Position numbers and translations under genes: made by a program
The notes under the pieces: model-generated
What the model was told of the DNA's origin: nothing
Database searches by the model: none
The model's input: only the letters and a program-made list of their open reading frames with translations
Part shown: positions 7,164 to 14,904 of the stretch, one piece after another
How the letters are laid out: each line of letters starts with the position of its first letter
How positions within the stretch are numbered: position 1 is the stretch's first letter
Source: an uncultured Lachnospiraceae bacterium
GTDB taxonomy: Bacteria > Bacillota > Clostridia > Lachnospirales > Lachnospiraceae
Direction: 5' to 3'
Assembly (NCBI GenBank): GCA_910585635.1
Contig: CAJUFE010000033.1
Coordinates: 1-48,870 of the forward strand
Length of the DNA: 48,870 bases

Positions 7164-9137
7164 TTATCGCAAGATCACCACGTCCTCCCCCGCCTCGATG
7201 CTGTTGCTGACAGGATTTTCCCGGACATCCAGATAGCGCAGATGCTCCGCCTGGTTCAGGGGCGAGAGGTCCGTCACATAATTATCCTTGAGCCCCAGAC
7301 GGGTCAGCTGTTTTAATGAAGAGGCGAACTGGATGTTGGTGATCTGGTCCCCATCCAGGTACAGTTCCTCCAGGTTGGGGAACCGAGTGAGAAAGTCTGT
7401 GTGTTCATCAAAGTTTACATCATCATACCAGATATCGGTCATCCCGTTATAGGTCTCCACATAGCAATTTTCCTTCAGGGCGATCCCCCCCATATCCAGC
7501 TTTTTCAGAGAAGGGTTCTCTCCGATCCGGTCAAAGTCGATCTCAAAGAGGCAGTCGTTCAGGTACAGCTCCTCCAGACCAGGATGATCGAACACATTAG
7601 AAATATCCCCATAGATCTCCACATTATACCCGAAAGAAGCCCAGTCATCCTCGCTCCGGTCGCCGCCTAAGTCCAAGACCTTTAGAGCCGTCATGCCGTC
7701 CACAAAGCTCAAGCCCTTTAAGGGGACCGCGTAGGTCCAGACCCCATACAGGGAAAGGGTCTCCAGACCGGAAAGGGAGGAAAGGGCGCTGACCTCATCG
7801 ATATTGCAGCTGTGGATGGCCAGCTCCTTTATCCCGCCCATGTTCCGCAAAAAGGAGACCGACATAAAGCCGCTGATCGTCAGCTCCGTAAGGCCGGTCA
7901 GGGAGGACAGGTCCGGGTCCTCCTGGGAGGTCTCTTTATCCAGGTTGAGGGACGTAAGGCCGGTCAGACTGGTGATGGGGCTGTAGTCCTTCACCTGTCG
8001 ATTATCCGCCAGGGTCAGGGATGTGAGCTGGGTAAGCTCCGACAAGGGCTCGATGCCGATGGCCTCTGTCCCCTCTATGGAAAGCTTGGTCAGGCCCTTC
8101 AGACCCTTCATGAAACCAAAGTCACGGATCGAGGGCGAATCGATATGGAGGCTTTCTAAGCCTGTCAAGGTGGACAGCGCAGAATAGTCGGTGAAGCTTT
8201 TCCCTTCCCCGCCATCATACTCCTCGATGGACAAGGACTTTAGATGCCCTAAGGGGACCAGCTGCTTGATATCCGGGCTCTCCACCCGCTCCAGGGAAAG
8301 GATCTCCAGGTTCTCAAAAGCCCCGATCCCCTCTAAGCCCTCCGGCTTTTCCAGATCCAGCTCCAGGATCTGTGCAGGATCCACCATCTGGGCCAGCTGC
8401 GTGAGCTCGAGCTTATAGCCTGCTATGCCCTTTAGATCCTTTAGTGCCGCAAATACTGTGCTGTCCGGCTGCTCGTAGCCCAGGCCCAGCTTCTTCACTC
8501 CCGTAAAGGCCGCCAGATCCCCCGGAGTCCTGTTAGCCTTGACCACCTGGATGGTCTCCACCTGAGGCTCCTCTTCCCCATAAGGGTCGTCAAAGCTGTA
8601 GGTGATCATGCTGTAGTCCGCCAGGTGCTCGATACTTAAGTACTGGACCTTCTCCAGCTCCTGGGGCGTTACCGAGTCGGCTGTTTTCCCAAATATCCCC
8701 TCTACCATGGCCTGATAAAAAGGCGAACCAGATCCCTGTACAGCCTGCCCCTCCTCCAGGTCTTCCATCCCCTCTATATCCATGGCGCCGGTGGGATATG
8801 CCCCATCCGAAAGGGAGAAGGAGGGCATGGTGGGCTTTTCCGCCGGCTTTGAATGGTTAAAAGCCATGGAAAAGGTAAATATGGCGCCGATGATCAGGAA
8901 AGGCAGCGCCACCAGGAGCGCCGGGTTCACCGGCGTGGAGGTGTTCTTATCCGCTGCCCTAGGAAGCCCGTCCTGGGGCTTCTGGGAGCCGTATTGATGG
9001 ATATGGTAGTTGATCACCTGGTCCTCTTCCAGGACGAACTGGCTGTTGCAGTACTCACAGGTGACGATCTTCGAGTTCCCTTCCACCGGGACCAGCTTGC
9101 CGCCGCAGGAAGGACATTTTAGATCCACGATCTTCAT
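7164..9137 (-). CDS. Zinc-ribbon, single-membrane-helix, leucine-rich-repeat protein
   Basis: 657 residues in three parts. The N-terminus is a zinc ribbon (CPSCGGK, then CEYCNSQF, residues 9-35). A hydrophobic helix follows (NPALLVALPFLIIGAIF, about 73-89). The rest, from about residue 200, is a string of leucine-rich repeats of 20-24 residues (LTSLTLADN, LETLSLYGV, LEELYLNDC, LKKLDMGG, LEELYLDGDQ). Topology is probably cytosolic ribbon and external repeats, as there is no signal peptide. No enzyme motif is visible. A role as adhesin or protein-binding scaffold is inference. SD AAGGATGAG precedes the ATG. Cotranscribed with the downstream transporter. Confidence 0.85.
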   Translation of the reverse strand: MKIVDLKCPSCGGKLVPVEGNSKIVTCEYCNSQFVLEEDQVINYHIHQYGSQKPQDGLPRAADKNTSTPVNPALLVALPFLIIGAIFTFSMAFNHSKPAEKPTMPSFSLSDGAYPTGAMDIEGMEDLEEGQAVQGSGSPFYQAMVEGIFGKTADSVTPQELEKVQYLSIEHLADYSMITYSFDDPYGEEEPQVETIQVVKANRTPGDLAAFTGVKKLGLGYEQPDSTVFAALKDLKGIAGYKLELTQLAQMVDPAQILELDLEKPEGLEGIGAFENLEILSLERVESPDIKQLVPLGHLKSLSIEEYDGGEGKSFTDYSALSTLTGLESLHIDSPSIRDFGFMKGLKGLTKLSIEGTEAIGIEPLSELTQLTSLTLADNRQVKDYSPITSLTGLTSLNLDKETSQEDPDLSSLTGLTELTISGFMSVSFLRNMGGIKELAIHSCNIDEVSALSSLSGLETLSLYGVWTYAVPLKGLSFVDGMTALKVLDLGGDRSEDDWASFGYNVEIYGDISNVFDHPGLEELYLNDCLFEIDFDRIGENPSLKKLDMGGIALKENCYVETYNGMTDIWYDDVNFDEHTDFLTRFPNLEELYLDGDQITNIQFASSLKQLTRLGLKDNYVTDLSPLNQAEHLRYLDVRENPVSNSIEAGEDVVILR

Positions 9138-9176
9138 AGTATGCTCATCCTTTTCTTGTCTATGTATGATGAGGTT

Positions 9177-9205
9177 ATTTTATCAGATCGTGGAGAGAGA
9201 TGCAA
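9177..9205 (-). promoter_or_regulatory. Promoter of the LRR-transporter operon
   Basis: Minus strand: TTGCAT (9200-9205), 17-base spacer, TAAAAT (9177-9182), 40 bases ahead of the ATG at 9137. Confidence 0.65.
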
Positions 9206-9336
9206 GAGTGACCGAGGGGATCTTTCGAGCCGGTCAAACACCTTGTCCCGGCCCAGCCCCCTCTCGGAGCGGCCCTGGTCGATCTGTGATAAAGTTATTT
9301 GCCGTCGGATGTAAAAAAGTCTCTTTCCTCCCCATA

Positions 9337-9365
9337 TTGAATCCATCCCCCTTTTCATGTATAAT
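9337..9365 (+). promoter_or_regulatory. Promoter of the toxin-antitoxin pair
   Basis: TTGAAT (9337-9342), 17-base spacer, TATAAT (9360-9365), about 60 bases before the antitoxin start at 9427. Confidence 0.8.
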
Positions 9366-9426
9366 CTATCCATAGGGAGAAACACTTTTCCAACAACAGG
9401 CCCTAACTATGAAAGGAGGCTTTCCC

Positions 9427-9669
9427 ATGAGTACTTTAGACGCAACCGTATCCATGCTCGAAGCAATGCCAGAGGACGCAAGGATCAAAGTCATGGAATT
9501 CACCAAAAGTCTGTTCACTTCCAGAAAACCCGCAAACCCATTCGTCCCGCTCAGCCAGGAACAGATCCTTTCCGATCTGGCCGGATCACGCCAACAAACC
9601 TCCGAAGGCAAAGGCCTTGACATGGAAGACGCACTGAAAGAAATGGGGAAACAGCATGGGTTCATTTGA
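9427..9669 (+). CDS. Antitoxin-like partner of the RelE/ParE toxin
   Basis: 80 residues, beginning MSTLDATVSMLEAMPEDARIK. The ATG at 9427 is chosen over the in-frame ATG at 9409 because AAAGGAGG lies 7 bases upstream of 9427. A predicted helical N-terminal segment and an acidic, disordered-looking C-terminus (GKGLDMEDALKEMGKQHG) fit small type II antitoxins, which often bind their own promoter; I cannot place it in a named antitoxin family. It overlaps the toxin start by 14 bases, implying translational coupling. Confidence 0.75.
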   Translation: MSTLDATVSMLEAMPEDARIKVMEFTKSLFTSRKPANPFVPLSQEQILSDLAGSRQQTSEGKGLDMEDALKEMGKQHGFI

Positions 9670-9988
9670 AGTGATCATCTCGCCAAAAGCACTCTCCCAA
9701 TTGAACGACTATATAGACTATCTACAATATACTCTGCTGAATGACCAGGCAGCCTACAGCGTATGGCTGGATGCCCTGGAAACACGGGACCAGCTTTCCA
9801 AAGTCGCTGATAGCCTAAGATCCTGTGCTCATCCCCAGCTAAAAAAGCACGGATACCACATCATCCATTTCATGCGGCACCGCTACCTCATGCTGTACCG
9901 GATAAAAGGCACTACCGCTTACGTAGATGCCATATACCACCAACTCCAGGACTATGAAAATACGTTTGCCGATGAACTAGACCCATAA
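9656..9988 (+). CDS. RelE/ParE-superfamily toxin
   Basis: 110 residues in the ParE/RelE fold pattern: FEVIISPKALSQLNDYIDYL at the N-terminus (beta strand then two helices), HGYHIIHFMRHRYLMLYRI for the central sheet, and AYVDAIYHQLQDYENTF at the end with the conserved I-Y-H-x-x-x-D-Y. Type II toxins of this fold either cut mRNA on ribosomes or poison gyrase; the sequence alone does not decide which. The gene overlaps the antitoxin by 14 bases and is closed by a strong terminator, so the pair is a self-contained module. Confidence 0.88.
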   Translation: MGSFEVIISPKALSQLNDYIDYLQYTLLNDQAAYSVWLDALETRDQLSKVADSLRSCAHPQLKKHGYHIIHFMRHRYLMLYRIKGTTAYVDAIYHQLQDYENTFADELDP

Positions 9989-9990
9989 AA

Positions 9991-10028
9991 CAAAAACCGG
10001 GATAGGGATATACTCCCTTCCGGTTTTT
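9991..10028. terminator. Bidirectional terminator between the toxin and hydG
   Basis: Stem ACCGG-AGGGA / TCCCT-CCGGT around TATAC (9996-10024), with TTTTTT on the plus side and a T-rich run (from CAAAAA) on the minus side. It lies between convergent genes and can end both. Confidence 0.85.
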
Positions 10029-10107
10029 TGCTTTATCTCTTATCCTTTTTCATCCCCAAGACTCCACTCCGTCCTGATCCTCCTATCCGGACACACCCGC
10101 GCTTCCA

Positions 10108-11526
10108 TTAGAACCGGAAATCCCGGTCCCCTTCCTCGATCTTCACCAGGCGCTCCTTCACGATATCCCGGACCTTTTCCTTGGGGATCGTAGCCAGCTC
10201 CTTCTCGATCAGAGCCAGCCCCTTCTGCCTTGTGTCCTCCGAAGCGTAATCCATCAGATATTCCTTCAAGGTCATCAGGGCGTTAGGCAGGCAGCAGTTG
10301 TGGATCTGGCCGGCCTTGCACAGGGACATGAACCGGTCGCCGGTGCGGCCCTCCCGGTAACAGGCGGTGCAGAAGCTGGGGATGTAGCCCATGCCCATGA
10401 GCCAGTTCACCACCTCGTCTAAGGAGCGCTTGTCGCTGACCTCGAACTGCTCGGAAGACTCGTCCTCGGGCTCCGGCTCCACGTAGCCGCCCACGCTGGT
10501 CCTGGAGCCGCCGGAGATCTGGGAGATCCCTAAGTGGAGCACCCGCTCCCGACATTTTTGGCTCTCTCTGGTGGAGATGATCATGCCGGTGTAGGGGACG
10601 GCGATCCGGATGCAGGCCACCAGCTTGGCAAAGGTGTCGTCATCGATCCCATTGTCAAATACGTCCGGGTCGATGTCGTCGGCCCGGCGGATCCTGGGTA
10701 CACTGATGGTGTGGGGGCCTACGCCGAAGACCGCCTCTAAGTGCTCCGCGTGCATCAAAAGGCCCGCGAATTCATAGCGGTACAGCTCCAGCCCGAAAAG
10801 GACCCCGCAGCCCACATCGTCGATCCCGCCCTCCATGGCCCGGTCCATGGCCTCGGTGTGGTAGTTATAGTCGTGCTTGGGGCCGGTGGGATGGAGCTTT
10901 TCATAGCTCTCCTTGTGGTAGGTCTCCTGGAAAAGGATGTAGGTGCCGATGCCCGCCTCCTTTAACTTCCGGTAATTTTCCACAGTGGTAGCGGCGATGT
11001 TCACATTGACCCGACGGATCGCGCCGTTCTTATGCTTGATGCTGTAGATCGTCTTGATGCTCTCCAGCACATACTCGATCGGATTGTGGACCGGGTCCTC
11101 GCCAGTCTCCAAGGCCAGCCGCTTATGGCCCATATCCTGGAGGGCGATCACCTCCTGCCGGATCTCCTCCTGGGTCAGCTTCTTCCTGGGGATGTGCTTG
11201 TTCTGTCCGTGGTAGGGACAGTATACGCAGCCATTGATGCAGTAATTGGATAGATACAGCGGCGCGAACATCACGATCCGGTTCCCGTAAAAGTCCTTCT
11301 TGATCTGCTCCGCCATGCAAAAGATCTCCTGGTTTTTATCCTCCAGCTCACAGTCTAAGAGGACCGAGGCCTCCCGGTGGCTCAAGCCCTTCCGCTCCCT
11401 GGCCTTATCTAAGATCCGATCGATCAGCTCCCGGTCTGTCTTATGGGCCTGGGCATAGGCCAGGGTCTCCATGATCTCCTGATGGTCGATAAATTCTTCT
11501 GCATGCTTTGACTTTGGATCGTACAT
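10108..11526 (-). CDS. hydG: [FeFe]-hydrogenase maturase HydG (radical SAM tyrosine lyase)
   Basis: HydG splits tyrosine to give the CO and cyanide ligands of the hydrogenase H-cluster. The 472-residue chain starts MYDPKSKHAEEFIDHQEI as the family does. It has the radical SAM motif CINGCVYC (C-x3-C-x2-C) and, near the C-terminus, the HydG-specific second cluster motif C-x2-C-x22-C seen as FCTACYREG...HNCC. Length is normal. hydE, hydF and the hydrogenase itself are not in the window. It lies 178 bases after the TM1266-type gene on the same strand, a pairing common in hydrogenase-bearing Clostridia and Thermotogae. Confidence 0.97.
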   Translation of the reverse strand: MYDPKSKHAEEFIDHQEIMETLAYAQAHKTDRELIDRILDKARERKGLSHREASVLLDCELEDKNQEIFCMAEQIKKDFYGNRIVMFAPLYLSNYCINGCVYCPYHGQNKHIPRKKLTQEEIRQEVIALQDMGHKRLALETGEDPVHNPIEYVLESIKTIYSIKHKNGAIRRVNVNIAATTVENYRKLKEAGIGTYILFQETYHKESYEKLHPTGPKHDYNYHTEAMDRAMEGGIDDVGCGVLFGLELYRYEFAGLLMHAEHLEAVFGVGPHTISVPRIRRADDIDPDVFDNGIDDDTFAKLVACIRIAVPYTGMIISTRESQKCRERVLHLGISQISGGSRTSVGGYVEPEPEDESSEQFEVSDKRSLDEVVNWLMGMGYIPSFCTACYREGRTGDRFMSLCKAGQIHNCCLPNALMTLKEYLMDYASEDTRQKGLALIEKELATIPKEKVRDIVKERLVKIEEGDRDFRF

Positions 11527-11704
11527 ATCTTTCTCCCTCTCTTCCTCATTTTATCTAGCCGGTCGCTGCCATCCGCGGGCCAAGCCTCCGTAAACCTGGC
11601 GGCAGGTGTACCACCGCACAGGAACATCTGGCAGGCATACCTGGACTCTGACCGTCGGCGGATCTTCAAAGTAGGATCGCCTTTTCTGTCCTTTCCCTAA
11701 GGGT

Positions 11705-12058
11705 TCACGCCCGGGAATGGATAGCCTTTGAGCTCACCCCCGGCAGCCTGCCCAGCTTCCCGGACAGGGCGCTGATCACATCTGCGGGAGCATCTACCAC
11801 GATGCTGATGATATTGACCTGCCGCTTCTCATATGGCAGGCCCATCCGGCCGATGATATAGGAGGCATACTGGTGGAGCAGTCCGTTGACCGCCTCCGCC
11901 TGCCGCTTGTCCTCGATGATGATCCCGATCACCGCCAGCTTCGTCTCCTTCGCCTCCCACGGCTCCTCTCTCGCGGCTCCCTCCGCTGTCCCTTTTCTCG
12001 TTTCTTTCATCATCTCTTTTTTCATTTCTGTCTTCATCTCTCTTTTTTCCTCTCCCAC
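11705..12058 (-). CDS. TM1266-type iron-only hydrogenase system regulator
   Basis: The core (KLAVIGIIIEDKRQAEAVNGLL...YIIGRMGLPY...NIISIVVDAPADVISALSGKLGRLPGVSSKA) matches the small ferredoxin-fold NikR/ACT-like proteins encoded beside [FeFe]-hydrogenase maturases and named as putative regulators. The start is unusual: a GTG at 12058 with AAAGGAG 7 bases upstream, followed by a Lys/Glu/Met-rich tail of about 38 residues (KTEMKKEMMKET) absent from typical members of about 80 residues. An internal ATG at 12037 is an alternative. DNA binding has not been shown for the family to my knowledge. Confidence 0.88.
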   Translation of the reverse strand: MGEEKREMKTEMKKEMMKETRKGTAEGAAREEPWEAKETKLAVIGIIIEDKRQAEAVNGLLHQYASYIIGRMGLPYEKRQVNIISIVVDAPADVISALSGKLGRLPGVSSKAIHSRA

Positions 12059-12150
12059 GGCTCCTCTCCTTTGTCTTTTTGTCCTGGGAAAAAGCCTGCC
12101 GATCTTTTCAGGAGCTTCCGGGATCCATCAGCGGGACAGCCCTGTAAGGG

Positions 12151-12316
12151 CAAAAAATAAGAGGATCCCGAAAGATCCTCGCTGTACGTCAAAACATGCG
12201 TATGCCTACAAGGCAGACGCCACCTATCGTCTTTCCGTCAGAAGCTCTTTCGGTCAGTCAGATCTGTTTTCCGTCTTTGCCGCAAGGTCCTGGAACAGGA
12301 GCTCACGGCTCAGATG
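12151..12316 (-). ncRNA. Unassigned promoter-to-terminator transcript (about 165 bases)
   Basis: A strong minus-strand promoter (12322-12350) would start RNA near 12315. At 12161-12180 lies a 7-base stem GAGGATC/GATCCTC followed by TTATTTTTTG, an intrinsic terminator, and no ORF with a ribosome site lies between. The RNA can form further hairpins (for example GAGC/GCUC at its 5' end and a GCGU-UGCC/GGCA-ACGC stem). It ends 90 bases ahead of the TM1266-type gene, so it is either a free small RNA or a leader with a conditional terminator. I compared it by eye with the 6S, SRP and T-box patterns and found no match. Confidence 0.5.
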
Positions 12317-12321
12317 TCTTT

Positions 12322-12350
12322 AGTTTAACCCATATGGTCCCATGAGTCAA
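12322..12350 (-). promoter_or_regulatory. Promoter of the orphan transcript / hydrogenase genes
   Basis: Minus strand: TTGACT (12345-12350), 17-base spacer, TAAACT (12322-12327). It is the only good minus-strand promoter I found between cbiK and hydG. Confidence 0.75.
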
Positions 12351-12361
12351 GAAAAATGCGA

Positions 12362-12475
12362 AGAACGGTCGTTCGTCGCGATCGTTCAGGTTACTTTTCA
12401 TACTCACGCTAATTGTTGGATAGGTGCAGGTGCATAGTCGGTCACCCAGTCGGAGCGAGAGCGCGTCCTGTTGTG
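12362..12475. repeat. Dispersed hairpin element, copy C, running into cbiK
   Basis: Shows CGTTCAG, then GTTACTTTTCA (12390-12400) continuing TACTCACGC as in copy A, then a GGTGCATAGTCGGTCAC segment aligned with GCTGGCATAACGTCAC of copy A. The last part encodes the C-terminus and stop of cbiK. An 11-base near-palindrome GAACGGTCGTTC lies at 12364. Confidence 0.6.
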
Positions 12476-13242
12476 ACATGCCCCTCCCTGAGCGGCCCTA
12501 TGACCTCCAGCAGCCGCTCCCTGTACATCTCCTGTACCCAGCCCAGCTCCCCCAGCCCGGTGAAAGCGCACTGGACTGGATGCCCGGCCTTTTCCAGCGC
12601 ATCCTTCCAGTCCACCGCCATATCCTTTCTGGCGTGGTCTCCAGCTACCAGCATCAGGGGCAGCAGCTGGATCTGGCAGGGCTTTTTTAATTGGCGGAGG
12701 ATATCCTTAAGCCCTGGCCAGCCCTCCACAGTCCCGATATAGATATCGTCCCGGCCGGACAGGTGCAGGGCCGTCTGCAATGCGGGGTAAGCCGCATTGG
12801 CGAAATGCTCCGTGCCATGCCCCATATAGATGACGGCCTCCCCTTCCTTCTGGGGGTGGGCTTTAGCCAGCTCCTCTGCCAAGCGCAGGATATCCTGGAC
12901 ACCTGCCAGCAGAGGCTTTCCTACGGTCAAACGCTCAAAGCGGCCGGAGAAGCTTTCTGCCTCCGCTTTCAGCTTGTCGTACTCATAGCCATAGAGCAGA
13001 TGGGTGGGCTGCACCACGACCTGATCCGCCCCCTCCCGGCACAGCTCCTCTAATGCCTCTGTCAGGCTTAGGACCTCCTCGCTCCGCTCTGCCAGGATCC
13101 GCCGGATGGTGGGGCTGGTAAAGGCCCGGACAAAGGTGTATCCGGGAGCGGCTTTGCGCAGGGCCTCTTCCACCGCGTCGATACTGCTCCGCGCCTTAGG
13201 CACGCTGGTGCCGAAGCTGGTGACGACTAACGCCTGTTCCAT
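12442..13242 (-). CDS. cbiK: Sirohydrochlorin cobaltochelatase (anaerobic cobalamin pathway)
   Basis: Inserts Co(II) into sirohydrochlorin in the anaerobic route to vitamin B12, in the cytosol. The 266 residues open MEQALVVTSFGTSVPKAR and show the CbiK metal/tetrapyrrole motifs VQPTHLLYGYEYD, YMGHGTEHFAN and LMLVAGDHARKDM, which include the metal-binding histidines. AAGGAGG stands 5 bases before the ATG. No other cobalamin gene is near. The last residues (about TTGRALAPTG) are encoded by the dispersed repeat copy C, so the C-terminus has been rewritten by it. Probably cotranscribed with the two genes upstream. Confidence 0.95.
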   Translation of the reverse strand: MEQALVVTSFGTSVPKARSSIDAVEEALRKAAPGYTFVRAFTSPTIRRILAERSEEVLSLTEALEELCREGADQVVVQPTHLLYGYEYDKLKAEAESFSGRFERLTVGKPLLAGVQDILRLAEELAKAHPQKEGEAVIYMGHGTEHFANAAYPALQTALHLSGRDDIYIGTVEGWPGLKDILRQLKKPCQIQLLPLMLVAGDHARKDMAVDWKDALEKAGHPVQCAFTGLGELGWVQEMYRERLLEVIGPLREGHVTTGRALAPTG

Positions 13243-13328
13243 AGCGTCCTCCTTCCTGACAGCCCTTTCGTAAGGGTCATTTCCTGTTCTTATCCATGCT
13301 CATAAGCTGCCAGCTCCTATGAGGTCCT

Positions 13329-13583
13329 TTAATACTCCCGCAGCACCAGCTCTGTGATCCCGGGGTTCCCGCCGCCCACGATCCGCAGCACCTTCGGCTC
13401 CAGCCCGTTCCCCAGCTCTCTGTAGATCGCCCGCTGGATGCTGTTCCCACGGTGATAGCCATGGACCACCCGGATCCGATATGTACTCCTGCCCGCCCGC
13501 CGGACCAGGGTCCCGATCCTTTCGATCGCCTGATCCGCGGTCAGGCCATGCACGTCGATGTCGATATACGGCTCTTGTCTCAT
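13329..13583 (-). CDS. Small Smr-domain protein
   Basis: 84 residues that are essentially one Smr (small MutS-related) domain: DIDVHGLTADQAIERI, then YRIRVVHGYHRGNSIQRAIY, then VLRIVGGGNPGITELVL. HGYHRGN stands where the domain usually has HGxGxG. Smr domains nick or bind nucleic acid; stand-alone bacterial members are largely uncharacterised. Start at 13583 is set by GGAGG 6 bases upstream. The frame is open upstream to 13664 but that stretch is a low-complexity KPRQKPRQKQRQ repeat overlapping the preceding gene. Confidence 0.87.
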   Translation of the reverse strand: MRQEPYIDIDVHGLTADQAIERIGTLVRRAGRSTYRIRVVHGYHRGNSIQRAIYRELGNGLEPKVLRIVGGGNPGITELVLREY

Positions 13584-13656
13584 GTCGGTCCTCCACGCCT
13601 GTCTCTGCTTTTGTCTCGGCTTTTGTCTCGGCTTTTGTATCTGCCCCTTTTGACCT

Positions 13657-13926
13657 TTAGGCATTTAGATAGCGGTTCCACGATGCATTGACCCTTTCCA
13701 GCTCTTTTTTCTCCATGATCTTGTCCCGGTCGCTTAAGATCGACAGCATCTCATCAGCCACCTCTTCCATAGGCAGTTTCTTATAATGGGCCAGATATCC
13801 GATCATCCGCCGGGCAGTCCAGTCTGTATCCAGGTATGTTGTCACCTGATCGCAGAACACTTCCGGGTATCCCCGCTCCAATAACAGGTGATATAGCTCT
13901 GTACTTTTTTCCGATCTCGGTCCCAT
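13657..13926 (-). CDS. Conserved small protein of unknown function
   Basis: 89 residues, cytosolic and helical, with no membrane segment: STELYHLLLERGYPEVFCDQVTTYLDTDWTARRMIGYLAHYKKLPMEEVADEMLSIL. I recognise this only as a type of small protein annotated as hypothetical in clostridia and assign no function. AAAGGAGG lies 13 bases before the ATG, rather far. It has a consensus promoter (14044-14072) and precedes the Smr gene with 73 bases between, so it leads a three-gene unit ending in cbiK. Confidence 0.75.
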   Translation of the reverse strand: MGPRSEKSTELYHLLLERGYPEVFCDQVTTYLDTDWTARRMIGYLAHYKKLPMEEVADEMLSILSDRDKIMEKKELERVNASWNRYLNA

Positions 13927-14043
13927 AGGATCTCGCCCGCCTCCTTTTCTGCTCTGCGCTGCTTTCCTTTAGCCCCCCTTGCTTTTTCATTGCCGCGGAT
14001 ATACGCTTGGCGGCCATGTCGCAAGGTGTCTGCACATAGATGT

Positions 14044-14072
14044 ATTATACCGCCGGTATTGCCACAAGTCAA
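14044..14072 (-). promoter_or_regulatory. Promoter of the small protein-Smr-cbiK unit
   Basis: Minus strand: TTGACT (14067-14072), 17-base spacer, TATAAT (14044-14049), 117 bases before the ATG at 13926. Confidence 0.85.
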
Positions 14073-14084
14073 ATACCCTGGGCG

Positions 14085-14305
14085 ATCACGCATATATAGG
14101 AGATATCGCATGTTACTTTTCACAGGTAATATCCCGCGAGGTGTTTCTTGTGGGCAAAGGTCACAAGAAACCTGAGGATCGCAGCGCCAAAATGGGCGGT
14201 CAGCCCATTTTGTGTGCATTCTGTTGCTGTGGACGGCGTAGCCGTGAACAGTAACTATCGCATAGTAACGATCCAAGTACCCTGAACGGCTACACCTCAT
14301 AGAGC
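14085..14305. repeat. Dispersed hairpin element, copy D (multi-hairpin)
   Basis: About 220 bases without a gene, made of successive stems: GTTACTTTTCACA module (14112-14124); GTTTCTTGTG/CACAAGAAAC; AAAATGGGC/GCCCATTTT; an imperfect GTTGCTGTGGACGGC/GCCGTGAACAGTAAC; ACTAT/ATAGT; and a tail TACCCTGAACGGCTAC resembling the CTGAACSGTT arm of other copies. It fills most of the 13927-14388 gap. Confidence 0.7.
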
Positions 14306-14318
14306 AGCATGCCCCCTG

Positions 14319-14347
14319 TTTACAGGCTCCCAGATCTGTGGTATGCT
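14319..14347 (+). promoter_or_regulatory. Promoter of the GNAT gene
   Basis: TTTACA (14319-14324), 17-base spacer, TATGCT (14342-14347), 41 bases before the ATG at 14389. Confidence 0.75.
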
Positions 14348-14388
14348 CGTAGGATCAACATAGAAAGCGAGGTCTGAGGAGGTATCCT

Positions 14389-14904
14389 ATGGTTATAAGA
14401 AAAGAAGAGGTCAAGGACTATGAAGACGTATATTCTGTGGTAAAGCTTGCATTTGAAAGCGCTGAGCACGCGGACGGGGATGAGCAAGAGCTGGTAAACG
14501 CCTTGCGAAAAGAAGATGCTTTTATCCCAGAGCTATCTTTGGTAGCTGAAATAGACGGAAAGATCGTAGGACATATCCTGTTCACCAAAGCAGCGGTCGG
14601 AGATACGGTGGTCCTGGCATTGGCGCCGTTATCGGTCCTCCCTGGATATCAGAGGAGAGGGATCGGGACGGCTCTGATAAAAGAGGGACATCGGATCGCC
14701 GCAGGCGCTGGTCATCCATATTCGGTGGTCTTAGGCAGTGAGCGGTACTATCCCAGAGTGGGCTATCTGCCAGCAAAAGGATATGGGATACGACCACCCT
14801 TCGATGTCCCAAGTGAAAACTTCATGGCCTGCCGGTTGCGAGACGACGCCCCTGCTGTCCATGGGACCATCCAATACGCGAAAGCGTTCACGTCAAGATC
14901 CTGA
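14389..14904 (+). CDS. GNAT-family N-acetyltransferase (YhbS-like)
   Basis: Transfers acetyl from acetyl-CoA to an amine; substrate unknown. 171 residues with the GNAT order: MVIRKEEVKDYEDVYSVV, then GKIVGHILFTKA, then the acetyl-CoA loop VLPGYQRRGIGTALI (Q/R-x-x-G-x-G/A), then VVLGSERYYPRVGY, the YhbS-type beta-bulge motif. GAGGAGG lies 6 bases before the ATG. It is a single-gene unit whose 3' end overlaps the end of the convergent STM4011 gene by 17 bases. Confidence 0.92.
   Translation: MVIRKEEVKDYEDVYSVVKLAFESAEHADGDEQELVNALRKEDAFIPELSLVAEIDGKIVGHILFTKAAVGDTVVLALAPLSVLPGYQRRGIGTALIKEGHRIAAGAGHPYSVVLGSERYYPRVGYLPAKGYGIRPPFDVPSENFMACRLRDDAPAVHGTIQYAKAFTSRS

Noticed and set aside
12151..12316. 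Assignment of the orphan transcript to 6S RNA, SRP RNA or a T-box
   Set aside because: No T-box AGGGUGGNACCGCG block, no SRP GGAA/GCAG tip, and no clear long closing stem as in 6S RNA.
13781..14035. 84-codon minus-strand ORF starting near the promoter at 14044
   Set aside because: It overlaps the 89-residue conserved gene in another frame and its sequence looks non-coding after the first third.
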